DNA of 64,000 bases from Terrabacter sp. Root85 (GTDB lineage Bacteria; Actinomycetota; Actinomycetes; Actinomycetales; Dermatophilaceae). Positions 8,764-19,899 of the stretch are shown here, piece after piece. The DNA lies in the NCBI RefSeq assembly GCF_001429185.1, contig NZ_LMIW01000008.1, positions 882,877 through 946,876 on the forward strand. The letters run 5' to 3'. The position numbers and the translations under genes were made by a program. The notes under the pieces were generated by a model, which had not been told where the DNA came from, did not search any database, and saw nothing but the letters and a program-made list of their open reading frames with translations. Each line of letters begins with the position of its first letter. Positions within the stretch are counted from its first letter, which is position 1.

Positions 8764-9189
8764 ATGTCGTTCAGCTATCCCGTGGCCGTGAAGTTCTCCG
8801 AGATCGATCTCGCCGGCGTCGTCTTCAACTCCCACTACCTGACGTGGTGCGAGGACGCGAAGATGGCCTTCCTCGACCACCTCGGCTACGGGCCCTACCG
8901 CTTCGCCGACGAGCACCGGCTCGCCCTCGTCCGGCACGCGGAGATCGACTGGACCGCGAGCCTCAAGCCGCTCGACCATGCCGACATCCGCGTGGTCGTC
9001 GACCGGATCGGCACGTCGTCGTTCACCCTTCGACACGAGATCTGGCGCCGGGGCGAGCACCCTCTCCTCACGGCCACGTGCGTCATCACCTACGTCTGGT
9101 TCGACACCGAGGCCGGCGCGAAGGCCGAGCTCGATCCCCATTTCCGGGACGCCCTGACGGGTGAGGGCACCGGCGACGGGCTCGTCTGA
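8764..9189 (+). CDS. Acyl-CoA thioesterase, 4HBT hotdog family
   Basis: Single hotdog-fold thioesterase, 141 aa, predicted to hydrolyse acyl-CoA in the cytoplasm. The N-terminal motif 'FSEIDLAGVVFNSHYLTW' carries the conserved active-site Asp15 of the 4-hydroxybenzoyl-CoA thioesterase/YbgC type. The hotdog helix and the strand 'DHADIRVVVDRIGTSSFTL' follow. The ATG at 8764 is the first start that gives a family-length protein; longer upstream starts add non-homologous residues. It appears monocistronic, between the DUF222 gene and the Hcp-like gene. The acyl substrate is unknown. Confidence 0.87.
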   Translation: MSFSYPVAVKFSEIDLAGVVFNSHYLTWCEDAKMAFLDHLGYGPYRFADEHRLALVRHAEIDWTASLKPLDHADIRVVVDRIGTSSFTLRHEIWRRGEHPLLTATCVITYVWFDTEAGAKAELDPHFRDALTGEGTGDGLV

Positions 9190-9257
9190 AGGCCTTCTGG
9201 CGCGGACCACCGCGGTGCTAGCGTCGACGGACGTGCTCGGCATCGGGTGGAGGCGAC

Positions 9258-9725
9258 ATGGATGCGTTCATGAAGTTCGACGGTATCGACGGCAGCAGCC
9301 AGAGCAAGGACCACAAGGGCGCCATCGACGTCGTCTCGTGGAACTGGGGGGTGACGACCCAGACGAACGGCTCCGGCAGCGGCGGCGCGTCCGGACGTCC
9401 GCGGGCCCACGAGTTCCGGATCGTGCACCGCTATGACCTCGCCTCGCCCCACCTCGCGTCGTTCGCCGCGACCGGCAAGCACCTCAAGGACGCGACGCTC
9501 AACGTCGCCCATCCCGGCGCGCGCAAGGACTTCCTCACGGTGACGATGAAGGACCTCGTCGTCACCGAGGTCCTGGTCTCCGGTGACGAGGACGACGTCG
9601 ACGAGGAGGTCGCCCTCCAGCCCGCATGGATCCGCTTCGACTACGCGGAGCCCGGTCCGGGCGGGGGTGCGACCGGGCGAACGTCCAGCGTCACGTGGGA
9701 CATCCGATCCAACAAGATGGGCTGA
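9258..9725 (+). CDS. Orphan Hcp-like protein (type VI tube protein family)
   Basis: A 155-aa protein with the Hcp (hemolysin-coregulated protein) signature: 'MDAFMKFDGIDGSSQSKDHKG' at the start (written here as the region residues 1-21), 'IDVVSWNWGV', 'HEFRIVHRYDLASPHL' and a C-terminal beta strand 'SVTWDIRSNKMG'. In Gram-negative bacteria Hcp hexamers form the T6SS inner tube. No other type VI gene is present here, and a monoderm actinobacterium is not expected to have the system. Orphan Hcp-like proteins are known in Streptomyces relatives without an assigned function. A clear ribosome site (GGAGGCGAC) precedes the ATG. A TPR-methyltransferase gene overlaps or abuts its 3' end. Confidence 0.8.
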   Translation: MDAFMKFDGIDGSSQSKDHKGAIDVVSWNWGVTTQTNGSGSGGASGRPRAHEFRIVHRYDLASPHLASFAATGKHLKDATLNVAHPGARKDFLTVTMKDLVVTEVLVSGDEDDVDEEVALQPAWIRFDYAEPGPGGGATGRTSSVTWDIRSNKMG

Positions 9726-11047
9726 CCTCCGGCCCCGACGGCGCGAACCCTCACCACGTCCCGCTGGACGAGGTGCTCGAGCAGGCGCTGACGCGCTTGC
9801 GCGCAGGCGACGGGCCGGGTGCCGAGACGGCGCTCGCCGCGGCGACTTGGACACCAGATGACGTACGCGTGTTGCACCTTCGAGCGGTCGCAGCGCACCT
9901 GCGTCGTGACGACGCCGCCGCAGAGCGGCTCGTCGCTGAGGCGATCTCGGTGGCCACGGACCCGGTGGTGCTCGCGAGCCTGCACAACGACCTCGGCAAC
10001 ATGCGGCTGGAGGCCGGGGACCCGGCGGCCGCCATCGCGGCCTACGAGTCCAGCCTCGCCGTCCACCCGACCGACGTCCCGACGTGGGCCAACCTCGCCA
10101 CCGCGCTGCGGCTGGCCCGGGACCCGGCCCGTGCCGGGGAGGCCGGGCTCAGGGCCCTCGAGCTCGAGCCAATGAGTTCGCTCGGGCGGGGTGCCCTGAC
10201 CGCGGCCGTGCTGGCCCTGACCGCCGACGGAGCGGAGGCCCGGGCCCTCGAGCTCGTGCGTCGGTGGGTCCGTGTCGACCCCGACCATCCTGGCGCCCGA
10301 CACCGCCTCGCAGCGCTCGGCGGGCTGCCCCCGCCCGACCGGGCGCCGGACGACTACGTCGAGACGCTCTTCGACGCCACGGCCGAGGCCTTCGACCCGC
10401 ACCTCGCCGGTCTCGGCTACCGCGCGCCGGAGCTCGTCGCGGACCGGGTCGCCGCGGTCCTGGGCCGGCCGGCGGGTGAGCTCGACGTGGCAGACCTCGG
10501 CTGCGGCACGGGCCTCGTCGGGGCACTCGTCCGACCGTGGGCGCGCACCCTGTCCGGCTGCGACCTCTCGGTCAACATGCTCCGGCTGGCGCAGGTGCGC
10601 GGCTGCTACGACGTCCTACAGCGCGCCGAGCTCGGCGCGTTCCTCCGGGCCGAGCCCACGGCATACGACCTCGTCGTCGGTGCGGACACTCTCTGCTATC
10701 TCGGGGACCTCGGCCCGACGACCACGGCCGCAGCGTGGTCGTTGCGGCCCGGCGGTGTCCTCGTGGCGACCGTCGAGCGGCTGGTCGACGGGGTGGGGGA
10801 CTGGCGGCTCACGTCGTCGGGGCGCTACGCCCACGGCGAGGAGTACCTGCGGTCGGTCAGCGCCGTCGCCGGTCTGGGAGACGTCGAGGTGACCCCGGTC
10901 CACCTCCGCCTCGAAGCGGGTGTCCCGGCCGAGGGACTGCTGTGGTCGGCGCGTCGACCCGTCACAGGGAGCGGTCCGACCGCTGCGGGAGAGAGGCCGG
11001 CCCAGGGGGCGACAACGGCGCGAGCGGAGGGAAGGATGGGCGGGTAG
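9695..11047 (+). CDS. TPR-repeat protein fused to class I SAM-dependent methyltransferase
   Basis: The N-terminal half holds tetratricopeptide-like helices ('LHNDLGNMRLEAGDPAAAIAAY', described as the repeat around 10000-10100, and 'PTWANLATALRLARDPARAG'). The C-terminal half is a Rossmann methyltransferase with motif I 'VADLGCGTGLVGALV' and motif IV-like 'YDLVVGADTLCYLGDL'. This architecture is found in protein or small-molecule methyltransferases; the substrate is unknown. The start is uncertain. GTG 9695 (used here) overlaps the Hcp-like gene by 31 nt. ATG 9626 and GTG 9773 are in the same frame, and a CTG at 9722 overlaps the Hcp stop. The close packing suggests co-expression with the Hcp-like protein. 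Confidence 0.75.
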   Translation: MGHPIQQDGLTSGPDGANPHHVPLDEVLEQALTRLRAGDGPGAETALAAATWTPDDVRVLHLRAVAAHLRRDDAAAERLVAEAISVATDPVVLASLHNDLGNMRLEAGDPAAAIAAYESSLAVHPTDVPTWANLATALRLARDPARAGEAGLRALELEPMSSLGRGALTAAVLALTADGAEARALELVRRWVRVDPDHPGARHRLAALGGLPPPDRAPDDYVETLFDATAEAFDPHLAGLGYRAPELVADRVAAVLGRPAGELDVADLGCGTGLVGALVRPWARTLSGCDLSVNMLRLAQVRGCYDVLQRAELGAFLRAEPTAYDLVVGADTLCYLGDLGPTTTAAAWSLRPGGVLVATVERLVDGVGDWRLTSSGRYAHGEEYLRSVSAVAGLGDVEVTPVHLRLEAGVPAEGLLWSARRPVTGSGPTAAGERPAQGATTARAEGRMGG

Positions 11048-11054
11048 GGGTGGA

Positions 11055-11102
11055 CTGACAAGGACGAACGCGTGTGGTTAGATATATCTTGACGTCAAGA
11101 TA
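11055..11102 (+). promoter_or_regulatory. Aconitase promoter with 18-bp operator palindrome
   Basis: A plausible promoter, CTGACA (11055-11060) and TAGATA (11079-11084) with an 18-bp spacer, is followed directly by the perfect palindrome TATCTTGACGTCAAGATA (11085-11102). The predicted transcription start falls inside the palindrome, the classic position for a repressor operator. The MarR-family regulator TamR is known to control aconitase in Streptomyces; whether this site is of that type is inference. A ribosome site (GGAAGGAG) lies just before the GTG at 11145. Confidence 0.6.
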
Positions 11103-11144
11103 AATCGAGCACCGTGACATCAGAGTTGCTGGAAGGAGCCCGTC

Positions 11145-13949
<2,805 letters not shown>

Positions 13950-13972
13950 CCCGCAGGCCAGCCCAGCCCGCC

Positions 13973-14007
13973 GGGCCCGTATGCCGTACGCCACGGCATG
14001 CGGGCCC
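13973..14007 (+). terminator. Hairpin after acnA
   Basis: Fourteen paired positions (GGGCCCGTATGCCG against CGGCATGCGGGCCC, one G-T pair) enclose a 7-nt loop, starting 23 nt after the aconitase stop. There is no T-run, as is common in high-GC actinobacteria. One arm contains an exact GTATGCCG octamer and the other its near-complement, resembling the way uptake sequences form terminators in Neisseria. Confidence 0.65.
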
Positions 14008-14074
14008 GTCGCCGTGTGCGGGCGCTCGGGGACCCGGCCGGACGGCATGCGCACTCGGATGGCATGCTCGTCGC

Positions 14075-15226
14075 GTGACTGAGCGACACGCCATCCTGAC
14101 CGTGTGGGAGACCGGTTTCGACTGGTCCCCGGCACCCGACGTCGACTATGCCGACGTCCACGTCGACGGAGCCGAGGCGATGACCTACCGCGCGCGGGTC
14201 TGGGAGTCACCGGTCGTCGAGTCCCCTTTCGCCGCAACGGAGCTCATCCCGTCGTGGAACGCCCGGACGCCGGCCGGCACGTGGCTCCGGGTCGAGGGGC
14301 GGGTGGCCGACGACGCCGGCTGGACGCCGTGGTTCACCTTCGCGCGGTGGGCCGAGGACGACCCGGCGGGGGAGTCGCCGATCACCCGGACCACGGTGCC
14401 CGGACAGACCTTCGAGCCGGGGAGCGTCTCGACGGACACCTGGCTGTCCGCGCCGGGACGAGGCGTCGACCGGTGGCAGCTGCGGGTCACGGCCCTCGCA
14501 CTCCCGGATGACGGGATCGTCTGGCCCACGGTGACGCTCGTCGCCGGCGCGGCCTCACGCTTCACCGTCACGCCTGACGAGTCGACGAGCCGACCCGGTG
14601 TGGGGCAGGGTCACGAGGTCGCGGTCCCGCCGCACTCGCAGCGGCTGCACGTCGGGTGGTTCCCCCAGTGGGACAACGGCGGGCAGTCGTGGTGCTCACC
14701 GACGTCGACGACGATGCTCCTCGAGCACTGGGGGAGAGCGCCCTCACGGGACGAGGCCTCGTGGGTCGGGCACGACACCGACCCGGAGGTCGTGCACGGC
14801 GTGCGTCGCGTCTACGACCTGGCTTACGGCGGGGCGGGCAACTGGGCCTTCAACACCGCGTATGCCGGCGCGCGGGGGCTGCGTGCCTACGTGACCCGCC
14901 TGCGCGACCTCACCGAGGTCGAGGCGTTCGTCGCGGCGGGCATCCCGCTCGTCGTGTCGGTGGGCTTCCGCGAGGACGAGCTCGACGGGGCCGGCTACGA
15001 GACCAACGGCCACCTGCTGACGGTCGTCGGCTTCACGGACGCGGGTGACGTCGTGTCCAACGACCCCAACTCCCACCGCATCGCGAGCAACGAGCAGGTG
15101 CGCAGCGTCTACCGCCGCGACCAGTTCGAACGGGTCTGGCTCGGCACCAACGGAGGGCTGGCCTACGTCATGCACCCGCGCGACGTCGCGCTGCCGTCCT
15201 CGCTCTCCGAGCCGAACTGGCGCTGA
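14075..15226 (+). CDS. C39-family cysteine peptidase without signal peptide
   Basis: A 383-aa protein. The N-terminal beta-rich region of about 185 aa holds 'LIPSWNARTPAGTWLRVEGR', a motif shared with its neighbour. The C-terminal papain-like peptidase_C39_2 domain has the likely catalytic Cys207 in 'QSWCSPTSTT', His313 in 'TNGHLLTVVGF' and a following Asp/Asn ('SNDPNSH'). No Tat or Sec signal is present with the GTG start at 14075, and none appears in the sequence directly upstream. The next gene is a Tat-exported paralogue with the same domain order, so this pair looks like a duplication with different localisation. The substrate is unknown. Confidence 0.85.
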   Translation: MTERHAILTVWETGFDWSPAPDVDYADVHVDGAEAMTYRARVWESPVVESPFAATELIPSWNARTPAGTWLRVEGRVADDAGWTPWFTFARWAEDDPAGESPITRTTVPGQTFEPGSVSTDTWLSAPGRGVDRWQLRVTALALPDDGIVWPTVTLVAGAASRFTVTPDESTSRPGVGQGHEVAVPPHSQRLHVGWFPQWDNGGQSWCSPTSTTMLLEHWGRAPSRDEASWVGHDTDPEVVHGVRRVYDLAYGGAGNWAFNTAYAGARGLRAYVTRLRDLTEVEAFVAAGIPLVVSVGFREDELDGAGYETNGHLLTVVGFTDAGDVVSNDPNSHRIASNEQVRSVYRRDQFERVWLGTNGGLAYVMHPRDVALPSSLSEPNWR

Positions 15227-15340
15227 CGCGTCAATTTCCTCCACATCGCGTCCTCATCGCGAGAATTTGCGACGCCAACGCCCCACGGGGCGAGGACCGG
15301 GTGTTGACTGGCCGCGCGATCCCCCTCCGGAAGGTGTGCC

Positions 15341-16648
15341 ATGCCCAGTCGCTCGACCGTCTCAGCCGCCCCGTTCCAGCCCAGCCGTCGCTCGCTGCTC
15401 GCGGGTGCGGCCGCGGGCGCCGCCGCCGGTGCCGCCCTCGTCGGCGTCTCCGACGCGCCGCGGGCCCGCGCGGCAGAGAGCAAGAAGGGCGGGGCCGACC
15501 GGCACGTCCACTACACCTCGTGGTCGGGCACCGACCTCGTCTTCGGGCCGTTCGACCGCACCCTCGACTACACCGACCCGCACGCCACGGCGGGCACTCC
15601 CGTCACGTACGAGGTCGCGACCTGGACCTCGCCCGTCGTCACCCCGGGCTTCGGCCTGACCGAGCTCGTCGCCTCGTGGAACGCCGCGACGCCCGGCGGT
15701 TCGTGGGTCGAGGTGCGCGTCCGGGGCACCAGCGCCGGCACGACGACGAAGGACTACGTCCTGGGCCGCTGGGCGGCCGAGGACCCCGCGGACGGAGGCG
15801 GCATCCACCGCACCTCCGTCGCCGGCCAGGGCGACACCGTGGCGACCGTCTTCACCGACACCCTCGCGACCCGCACCGGCTACTCCCTGACGGACTGGCA
15901 GCTCGAGGTCCGGCTCCTGCGTCCCCGCGGCACCTCCGACACGCCGTCCGTGTCCGTCGTCGGGGCGATGGCCTCGGCCCTGCCCGACGCCAAGAAGGTG
16001 CCGCGCAGCCCCAACGGACCCGCCTGCGGCACGACCCTCGACGTCCCCACCTACTCGCAGGAGGTCCACGTCGGGCACTACCCGCAGTGGGACAACGGCG
16101 GCGAGGCCTGGTGCTCACCCACCTCGACGTCGATGGTCGTCGCCTACTGGGGCGCCGGGCCGACGCCGTCCGAGACCGCGTGGGTCGACCCGCCGGTCGA
16201 CGCCCAGGTCGACTTCACGGCACGCAACGTCTTCGACTACACCTACGACGGCGCCGGCAACTGGCCCTTCAACACCGCGTATGCCGCCACACGCGCCGAC
16301 CTCCGTGGTTTCGTGACGCGACTGCGCACTCTCACCGAGGCCGAGGCGTTCATCGCCGCAGGCATCCCCCTCGTCGTGTCGGTGTCGTTCAAGAAGGGCG
16401 AGCTCACGGGCGCGGGCTACGGCACGAACGGCCACCTCATGGTGGTCGTCGGCTTCACCCCGTCCGGCGACGTCGTGTGCAACGACCCGGCCTCGCACCT
16501 CGTCGCGAGCGACGACCAGGTGCGCGTCGTCTACGACCGGGAGGAGTTCGAGAACGTCTGGGTGCCGCACAGCGGGGGCATCGTCTACGTCATCCGGCCC
16601 GCCGACCGTCCGCTCCCCCCGGCGCCGGCACACGAACCCAACTGGTGA
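15341..16648 (+). CDS. Tat-exported C39-family cysteine peptidase
   Basis: Paralogue of the preceding gene, 435 aa, predicted to be exported. The N-terminus carries a twin-arginine signal ('SRRSLLAGAAAGAAAGAALV') ending near 'ARA-AE' (about residue 44). The beta-rich domain with 'LVASWNAATPGGSWVEVRV' follows, then the C39 domain with Cys258 ('EAWCSPTSTS'), His365 ('TNGHLMVVVGF') and 'CNDPASH'. All the putative catalytic positions match the neighbour. Export through Tat means it folds before secretion. It may process cell-wall or extracellular peptides; no cognate substrate or ABC exporter is nearby. A hairpin follows the stop. Confidence 0.87.
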   Translation: MPSRSTVSAAPFQPSRRSLLAGAAAGAAAGAALVGVSDAPRARAAESKKGGADRHVHYTSWSGTDLVFGPFDRTLDYTDPHATAGTPVTYEVATWTSPVVTPGFGLTELVASWNAATPGGSWVEVRVRGTSAGTTTKDYVLGRWAAEDPADGGGIHRTSVAGQGDTVATVFTDTLATRTGYSLTDWQLEVRLLRPRGTSDTPSVSVVGAMASALPDAKKVPRSPNGPACGTTLDVPTYSQEVHVGHYPQWDNGGEAWCSPTSTSMVVAYWGAGPTPSETAWVDPPVDAQVDFTARNVFDYTYDGAGNWPFNTAYAATRADLRGFVTRLRTLTEAEAFIAAGIPLVVSVSFKKGELTGAGYGTNGHLMVVVGFTPSGDVVCNDPASHLVASDDQVRVVYDREEFENVWVPHSGGIVYVIRPADRPLPPAPAHEPNW

Positions 16649-16650
16649 CC

Positions 16651-16682
16651 TGACGCCCGGTCCGGCGTGGCCTCGGGCGTCA
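16651..16682. terminator. Hairpin between convergent genes
   Basis: TGACGCCCG (16651-16659) pairs with CGGGCGTCA (16674-16682) across a 14-nt loop. It sits directly after the secreted peptidase gene and includes the stop codon of the convergent VOC gene, so it could terminate in both directions. Confidence 0.5.
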
Positions 16683-17447
16683 CCGACCGAGGCCCGACCT
16701 CGGGTCGCGGTCGGTGACGCAGTAGAGGGCGCCGGCCGGGTCGCGGAGCGTGGTCCACCCGCCGCCGTGGTCGGCCGCGACGGTCGCGCCGAGGCCCACG
16801 TGTCGGGAGACCTCGGTCGGCCGGTTGTCGCACGCCAGGTCGAGGTGGCCGGTGACCGGCCCGGTCGCGGGCTCGACGAGCCGCTGCAGGAGCAGCCGCA
16901 GCGGGATGCCGTCCGGACGCACGAGGTGGCGGAACTCCGGGCGGCTCACGGACCCGCGCAGCGGCCAGCCGGTCAGCTCGGACCAGAAGGTGCACTCCGT
17001 CTCGTAGGCGGCGGCCGGGATGTCGAGGCACACCTGGTCGACGACACTCTCGTGCTCCTGGGGCCACCGGGTCGGCCAGGGACGTTGGGCGAGCGGCTCG
17101 TGGACGAAGCAGAAGACGAAGCCGCCGGGGGAGCGGAGCACGACGTACCCGTGCTCCGACCCGTGGACGACCTCGGCGCCCAGCCCTGCAGCCCTGACCG
17201 CTGACTCTGCGGCCGAGCTGACGTGCAGGTCCAGGTGGATCCCGGGCACGGCTGCATCGTCGGCGGCGGTGCGCTGGATCTTGAGGTAGGGGTCACCGAC
17301 CGGTGGGAGCAACGTCGTGAACTCCGCGTCGTCCCCGCGAGCCGGCGACACGGCATACCCCGTCACTGCCGACCAGAAGTGGGTGCCCGCCGCGTGGACG
17401 TCGGGAGGGAGGTCGAGGAAGGCCGTGACCCAGCTGACCGTCGTCAT
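16680..17447 (-). CDS. Two-domain VOC (glyoxalase/bleomycin-resistance fold) protein
   Basis: 255 aa made of two vicinal-oxygen-chelate domains, about residues 5-120 ('AGTHFWSAVTGY', 'GIHLDLHV', 'VLRSPGGFVFCF') and 130-250 ('ETECTFWSELTGW', 'GHLDLACDN', 'TLRDPAGALYCV'). VOC proteins are metal-dependent dioxygenases, isomerases or antibiotic-sequestering proteins; this one cannot be assigned further. The second domain keeps a His/Glu-like metal position. The ATG at 17447 is chosen over longer in-frame starts because it begins exactly at the first VOC strand. It is divergent from a small hypothetical gene 31 bp away. Confidence 0.82.
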   Translation of the reverse strand: MTTVSWVTAFLDLPPDVHAAGTHFWSAVTGYAVSPARGDDAEFTTLLPPVGDPYLKIQRTAADDAAVPGIHLDLHVSSAAESAVRAAGLGAEVVHGSEHGYVVLRSPGGFVFCFVHEPLAQRPWPTRWPQEHESVVDQVCLDIPAAAYETECTFWSELTGWPLRGSVSRPEFRHLVRPDGIPLRLLLQRLVEPATGPVTGHLDLACDNRPTEVSRHVGLGATVAADHGGGWTTLRDPAGALYCVTDRDPRSGLGR

Positions 17448-17478
17448 GCTCCGAGAGTAGGCGAGGCAGACTGGGAGC

Positions 17479-17871
17479 ATGCCGACTCCGACCTCCTCTG
17501 CGTCTCGAGGACACACCCCACCGGGGTGGCCGCCTGGCGTCCCGCCGGCCCACACGCCCGGCTGGGAGGACCGCGCCGTGCTGTGGCTGCTCGACCAGTG
17601 CCCGCCCGACTACCGCGCGTATGCCGGGTGGCGGCGTCACCCGATCGCGCTCGCATGGCTGGCCGGTCGGCACCTCGACGGGCAGGTCGTGGCGATGCGG
17701 GACGCGTGGCGTGAGGCACGCGTCGCCATCGGGCCGCACGTGCCGGCAGACGCCCTGACCGAGATCCTCGGGCAGATCGAGGCCGAGGGGATCCGGCTGC
17801 TGGCGGCCTCGCGCTCGACGCGGCTGCTCCACGAGGCGCTCCAGGGCAAGGTCTTCGCGCCCCGTCTCTGA
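17479..17871 (+). CDS. Hypothetical protein, conserved-looking, 130 aa
   Basis: I do not recognise a domain. After a Pro/Thr-rich N-terminus (about 25 residues), the body is helical with 'WEDRAVLWLLDQCPPDYRAY', 'HPIALAWLAGRHLDGQV' and 'EAEGIRLLAASRSTRLLHEA'. These have the periodicity and low proportion of rare residues expected of a real protein. Soluble, no signal peptide. It starts 31 bp from the divergent VOC gene and ends 161 bp before dxs. Codon use matches its neighbours. It may be a lineage-specific actinobacterial protein. Confidence 0.65.
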   Translation: MPTPTSSASRGHTPPGWPPGVPPAHTPGWEDRAVLWLLDQCPPDYRAYAGWRRHPIALAWLAGRHLDGQVVAMRDAWREARVAIGPHVPADALTEILGQIEAEGIRLLAASRSTRLLHEALQGKVFAPRL

Positions 17872-17976
17872 GCGCATCAGCCGGGGACGTCGGGCGTCGG
17901 GTTGCCGTGTGGAGGTCGTGTGACGAGACCGACAGGGCCTCGTGCGCACGGTTGGGAGCCGCTGGACGTTGACCCG

Positions 17977-18007
17977 TAGACTCGATCGACCCACCCGAGT
18001 GGGTCGA
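17977..18007 (+). promoter_or_regulatory. Candidate -10 element and 5'-leader inverted repeat of dxs
   Basis: TAGACT (17977-17982) resembles a -10 box. It is followed by the inverted repeat TCGACCCAC-CCGA-GTGGGTCGA (17986-18007), which would lie at or just after the transcription start and can form a 9-bp hairpin 25 nt before the GTG of dxs. This may be an operator or an RNA structure; no convincing -35 was found. Confidence 0.35.
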
Positions 18008-18032
18008 GACACCACCGAGAGGACGAGGCAGC

Positions 18033-19898
18033 GTGGCCCTGCTGGAGACGATCACGAGCCCCGCGGCACTCAAGGCGCTACCGGCGACCCAGCTGCCGGC
18101 GCTGGCCGAGGAGATCCGCACCTTTCTCGTCACCGAGGTCTCCAAGACCGGTGGACACCTCGGCCCGAACCTCGGCGTCGTCGAGCTGACGATCGCGCTG
18201 CACCGGGTCTTCGAGTCGCCTCGCGACACCCTCGTCTTCGACACGGGCCACCAGGCCTACGTGCACAAGCTGCTCACCGGGCGGCACGACTTCAGCAAGC
18301 TCAAGAAGCAGGGCGGGCTCTCCGGCTACCCGAGCCGCGCCGAGTCCGAGCACGACGTCGTCGAGAACTCGCACGCCTCGACCGCGCTCTCGTGGGCCGA
18401 TGGCATCGCCAAGGGCCGCCGGCTGTCGGGAGAGAGCGACCGGCACACCGTCGCGGTCATCGGTGACGGCGCACTGACCGGGGGCATGGCATGGGAGGCG
18501 ATCAACAACATCGCCGTCGACAAGACCCTGCCGCTCGTCATCGTCGTCAACGACAACGAGCGCTCCTACGCGCCGACGATCGGCGGGCTCGCCGACCATC
18601 TCGCCACGCTGCGCACGACCCGTGGCTACGAGCGGTTCCTCGACTGGGGCAAGCGGTCACTCGCCAGGACGCCGGTCGTCGGCGGCGCGATGTTCGAGAC
18701 GCTCCACGGCGTCAAGAAGGGCATCAAGGACATCGTCGCCCCGCAGGGCATGTTCGAGGACCTCGGCCTCAAGTACATCGGTCCCGTCGACGGCCACGAC
18801 GAGCAGGCGCTCGAGCGGTCCCTGGCCAAGGCCAAGGACTTCGGCGGCCCCGTCATCGTGCACGTCATCACCCAGAAGGGCCGCGGCTACCAGCCGGCCA
18901 TCGACGACGAGGCCGACCAGTTCCACGGCGTCGGCAAGTTCAACCCCGAGACAGGGCTCCCGTTCGAGGTGTCCGGCCGCATCTGGACCGACGAGTTCAA
19001 CGAGGAGATGGTGGCCATCGGGGCCGAGCGCCCCGACGTCGTCGCCCTCACTGCCGCCATGCTCATCCCGGTCGGCCTCGACGGCTTCGCCGCCGCCTAT
19101 CCCGACCGCGTCTTCGACGTCGGCATCGCCGAGCAGCACGCCGTCACGATGGCGTCCGGGCTCGCCTACGCGGGCCTGCACCCGGTCGTCGCCGTCTACG
19201 CGACCTTCCTCAACCGGGCCTTCGACCAGCTCCTCATGGACTGCGCGCTCCACCGGGCCGGCATCACCCTCATCCTCGACCGGGCCGGTGTCACCGGCAG
19301 CGACGGCGCATCGCACAACGGGATGTGGGACATGACGCTCACCTCGATCGTGCCCGGGCTGCGCCTCGCCGCGCCCCGCGACGGCGAGCAGGTCCGACTC
19401 CAGCTGCGTGAGGCCGTCGACGTCTCCGACGGCCCGACGGTGATCCGGTTCCCCAAGGGCGACGTCGCCGACCCGCTGACCGCGGTCCGCTCGATCGGCG
19501 ACGTCGACGTGCTCTTCGAGAACGCCGGTGACGACGTCGACCTGCTCGTCGTGGGCGTCGGTGCCTTCGCCGGGCTCGCCATCGAGGCCGGCGAGAAGAT
19601 CGCCGCCCACGGACGCACCGTCCGCGTCGTCGACCCGCGGTGGGTGCTGCCCGTCAGCGACGACGTCGTCGCCCTCGCCCGCCGGGCGAAGGCGGTCGCC
19701 GTCGTCGAGGACAACCTCGTCAGCGGCGGGGTCGGCGCGGCCGTGACCCTCGCGCTGCGCGAGGCGACCGTCGACGTGCCCGTCCACACGTACGGCATCC
19801 CGAAGCGCTTCCTCGACCACGCCTCTCGCGGCCAGATCCTCGAGGAGCTCGGCCTGACCGGCGACCAGGTCGTCGCGGACCTCGAGCCGAGGCTCTGA
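18033..19898 (+). CDS. dxs: 1-deoxy-D-xylulose-5-phosphate synthase
   Basis: First enzyme of the MEP isoprenoid pathway: condenses pyruvate and glyceraldehyde 3-phosphate using thiamine diphosphate. Cytoplasmic, 621 aa, full length. The N-terminal half has '[15 protein letters not shown]' and the TPP motif '[18 protein letters not shown]'. The central transketolase pyrimidine domain includes '[17 protein letters not shown]' and '[15 protein letters not shown]'. A C-terminal transketolase domain completes it. GTG start at 18033. A small membrane-protein gene begins 1 nt after the stop and is probably co-transcribed. An inverted repeat in the leader may have a regulatory role. Confidence 0.97.
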   Translation: MALLETITSPAALKALPATQLPALAEEIRTFLVTEVSKTGGHLGPNLGVVELTIALHRVFESPRDTLVFDTGHQAYVHKLLTGRHDFSKLKKQGGLSGYPSRAESEHDVVENSHASTALSWADGIAKGRRLSGESDRHTVAVIGDGALTGGMAWEAINNIAVDKTLPLVIVVNDNERSYAPTIGGLADHLATLRTTRGYERFLDWGKRSLARTPVVGGAMFETLHGVKKGIKDIVAPQGMFEDLGLKYIGPVDGHDEQALERSLAKAKDFGGPVIVHVITQKGRGYQPAIDDEADQFHGVGKFNPETGLPFEVSGRIWTDEFNEEMVAIGAERPDVVALTAAMLIPVGLDGFAAAYPDRVFDVGIAEQHAVTMASGLAYAGLHPVVAVYATFLNRAFDQLLMDCALHRAGITLILDRAGVTGSDGASHNGMWDMTLTSIVPGLRLAAPRDGEQVRLQLREAVDVSDGPTVIRFPKGDVADPLTAVRSIGDVDVLFENAGDDVDLLVVGVGAFAGLAIEAGEKIAAHGRTVRVVDPRWVLPVSDDVVALARRAKAVAVVEDNLVSGGVGAAVTLALREATVDVPVHTYGIPKRFLDHASRGQILEELGLTGDQVVADLEPRL

Positions 19899-19899
19899 C

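Noticed and set aside
9258..9725. Hcp-like gene taken as evidence for a type VI secretion system
   Set aside because: No TssB, TssC, VgrG or other partner lies in the window and the organism appears to be Gram-positive; only an orphan family member is supported.
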